Shown here: positions 62,569 to 64,000 of the stretch, in pieces
Layout: every line of letters begins with the position of its first letter
Position numbering within the stretch: position 1 is the stretch's first letter
Assembly: GCA_014204635.1 (NCBI GenBank)
Contig: JACHLS010000009.1
Span: forward strand, 1-64,000
Reading direction: 5' to 3'
Length of the DNA: 64,000 bases
Source: Sporosarcina luteola
GTDB lineage: Bacteria > Bacillota > Bacilli > Bacillales_A > Planococcaceae
Program-made: the position numbers and the translations under genes
The notes under the pieces: generated by a model
What the model saw: only the letters and a program-made list of their open reading frames with translations
What the model was told of the DNA's origin: nothing
Database searches by the model: none

Positions 62569-64000
62569 ATGCTCAAACAATTTTTCTCTTATTATAAACC
62601 ACACCGCCGTTTATTCATCATTGACTTTTCAAGTGCAGTATTCGTCGCTTTGCTTGAACTAGCGTTTCCACTGGCCGTCCAGTGGTTCATAGACAAGTTG
62701 CTCCCTTCGGGTGATTGGGGACGCATTACAACTGTCAGCATTCTATTGTTGCTTATATATTGCCTCAGCACCTTTCTGCAATTTATTGTCAGCTATCTAG
62801 GCCATAAACTTGGCATCAATATCGAAACTGATATGCGACGGGAATTATTTGAACACGTCCAGAAACAATCGTTCCGCTTTTTTGATAATACAAAAACCGG
62901 CCATATCATGACTCGTATTACGACAGATCTTTTCGATATCGGGGAATTTGCCCACCATGGCCCGGAAGATGCATTCATCGTTGTGATGACCATTGCAGGT
63001 GCATTTGGCCTTATGTATTCGATTAATCCGGAACTGGCTTTGATCACGCTCGTCATGGTGCCATTGCTTGTCGTCATCGTCACCTTTTGTAATAAGAAAA
63101 TGAACGCTGCCTGGCATAATATGTACGGGAAAATTGCGGAAGTGAACGGCCGTGTCGAAGACTCCGTTTCCGGCTCGCGTGTCGTCAAATCATTTACGAA
63201 CGAAGATTTTGAAATGAAGCGTTTTAACCGGGATAATGGCAACTTCCGTTTAGCAAAGTTAGTCGCTTATAAAGTGATGTCTTGGACCTCTTCTTCCATT
63301 TACATGTCCACCCGGCTCATGACGCTCGTCATACTTGTTGTCGGGGCTTGGTTCTCATATAAAGAATTGTTGACCTATGGGGAGCTCGTCAGTTTTATCC
63401 TATTTGTCAATATTTTAACGAAACCAATAGACAAAATAAGCGCTCTTCTAGAATTGTATCCGAAAGGAATGGCCGGCTTTTCACGTTTTCGGGAGTTAAT
63501 CAACCAGGAGCCTGAAATTAAAGACGCCACTGATGCCATTGATGTGACTCATTTAAATGGCGATGTCAAACTCACTAGCGTCACGTTCGGGTATGACAAT
63601 AACAAACCAGTTCTGAACGATGTCAGCCTCTCAATCAAAGCGGGACAAACAGTAGCGTTTGTCGGTCCGTCCGGAGCTGGTAAGACAACGATTTGTTCCC
63701 TCATCCCCCGTTTTTACGACGTAGATGAAGGCCGCATTGAAATCGACGGGATAGATATCCGCCACATGACACAGCGTTCACTGCGCAGCCAAATCGGAAT
63801 TGTCCAGCAAGATGTATTCCTGTTTACTGGAACAGTGAAAGAAAACATTGCCTATGGGAATCTCGCTGCTTCCAATGAAGAAATTTACGAAGCGGCCAAA
63901 CGAGCTCATTTGGAGGAGTTCATCGCCAATTTGCCGGATGGGTATGAGACACAGATCGGCGAACGGGGACTGAAATTATCTGGCGGTCAAAAACAACGTC
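62569..64000 (+). CDS. ABC exporter, fused membrane and ATPase domains (3' end beyond the window)
   Basis: 477 codons are visible from ATG 62569 (AGAAAGGAATC upstream) and the frame is still open at the last base. Six helices precede residue about 300 (LFIIDFSSAVFVALLELAF, ITTVSILLLLIYCLSTF, FIVVMTIAGAFGLMYSI, LALITLVMVPLLVVIVTF). The ATPase has Walker A VGPSGAGKTT, Q-loop GIVQQDVFLFTGT and the signature KLSGGQKQ reaching the edge of the window. It is a half-size lipid- or drug-exporter type (MsbA/YknUV-like), acting as a dimer; a second subunit may follow outside the window. Confidence 0.93.
   Translation, partial: MLKQFFSYYKPHRRLFIIDFSSAVFVALLELAFPLAVQWFIDKLLPSGDWGRITTVSILLLLIYCLSTFLQFIVSYLGHKLGINIETDMRRELFEHVQKQSFRFFDNTKTGHIMTRITTDLFDIGEFAHHGPEDAFIVVMTIAGAFGLMYSINPELALITLVMVPLLVVIVTFCNKKMNAAWHNMYGKIAEVNGRVEDSVSGSRVVKSFTNEDFEMKRFNRDNGNFRLAKLVAYKVMSWTSSSIYMSTRLMTLVILVVGAWFSYKELLTYGELVSFILFVNILTKPIDKISALLELYPKGMAGFSRFRELINQEPEIKDATDAIDVTHLNGDVKLTSVTFGYDNNKPVLNDVSLSIKAGQTVAFVGPSGAGKTTICSLIPRFYDVDEGRIEIDGIDIRHMTQRSLRSQIGIVQQDVFLFTGTVKENIAYGNLAASNEEIYEAAKRAHLEEFIANLPDGYETQIGERGLKLSGGQKQR

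Noticed and set aside
62793..63242. 149-codon reverse frame within the ABC exporter gene
   Set aside because: It overlaps clear ABC exporter coding sequence and has no supporting features.
1..64000. tRNA, rRNA or T-box elements
   Set aside because: No cloverleaf, rRNA-like block or T-box motif was recognised by reading; a covariance search was not possible here.

Overview
The window looks like chromosome of a low-GC Gram-positive bacterium of the Bacillales, probably Planococcaceae/Sporosarcina-like. The reasons are strong AAGGAGG-type ribosome binding sites, many TTG and GTG starts, a glmS ribozyme, HPr kinase (hprK), CtaG, YitT, DUF2512 (YndM), YugN, LCP and SLAP-domain proteins. The genus is an inference; no rRNA is present.

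Layout. 1-23.97 kb is accessory chromosome: the tail of an IS transposase, an HD-like protein, an Lrp/isochorismatase divergent pair, two PhzF genes (the second damaged), a DUF2089/SHOCT-like operon, a SUKH protein, a LysR regulator, an S9 peptidase, a tetR-ABC exporter operon, a frameshifted MFS gene, a merR gene plus a decayed copy of it, a DUF4145 protein, a GNAT and several unknowns. Many genes here are remnants, so this stretch is decaying.

23,974-39,212 is a complete 15,239-bp Tn7-like transposon in the classical attTn7 position just downstream of glmS. It has 26-bp terminal inverted repeats with one mismatch, a 5-bp target duplication (AACCC), repeated TnsB-type sites at both ends, and tnsA-tnsB-tnsC-tniQ plus a second tniQ. 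Its cargo abuts the left end: a metallo-beta-lactamase-fold protein, a trypsin-NACHT NTPase, a DUF1643 protein and a four-helix membrane protein in one operon. This looks like an NLR-type anti-phage system related to trypsin/MBL AVAST (Avs) systems. The second tniQ carries an in-frame stop and tnsC appears to have lost an internal segment out of frame, so the element is probably immobile by itself while its cargo is intact.

39.2-64 kb is core-like chromosome: glmS with its upstream self-cleaving ribozyme, a MOSC protein, saccharopine-dehydrogenase-like and hprK genes, a striking 858-bp array of 20-bp half-units (40-bp repeat) filling the divergent hprK/DUF2243 region, ctaG, a MscS channel, an LCP protein, a SLAP protein, YitT, an MBL hydrolase, a frameshifted aminoglycoside-phosphotransferase-like gene, an MFS transporter, a flavoprotein-CoxG pair with an operator-like palindrome, tetR, GNAT, YugN, a CWC protein, and an ABC exporter cut by the window end.
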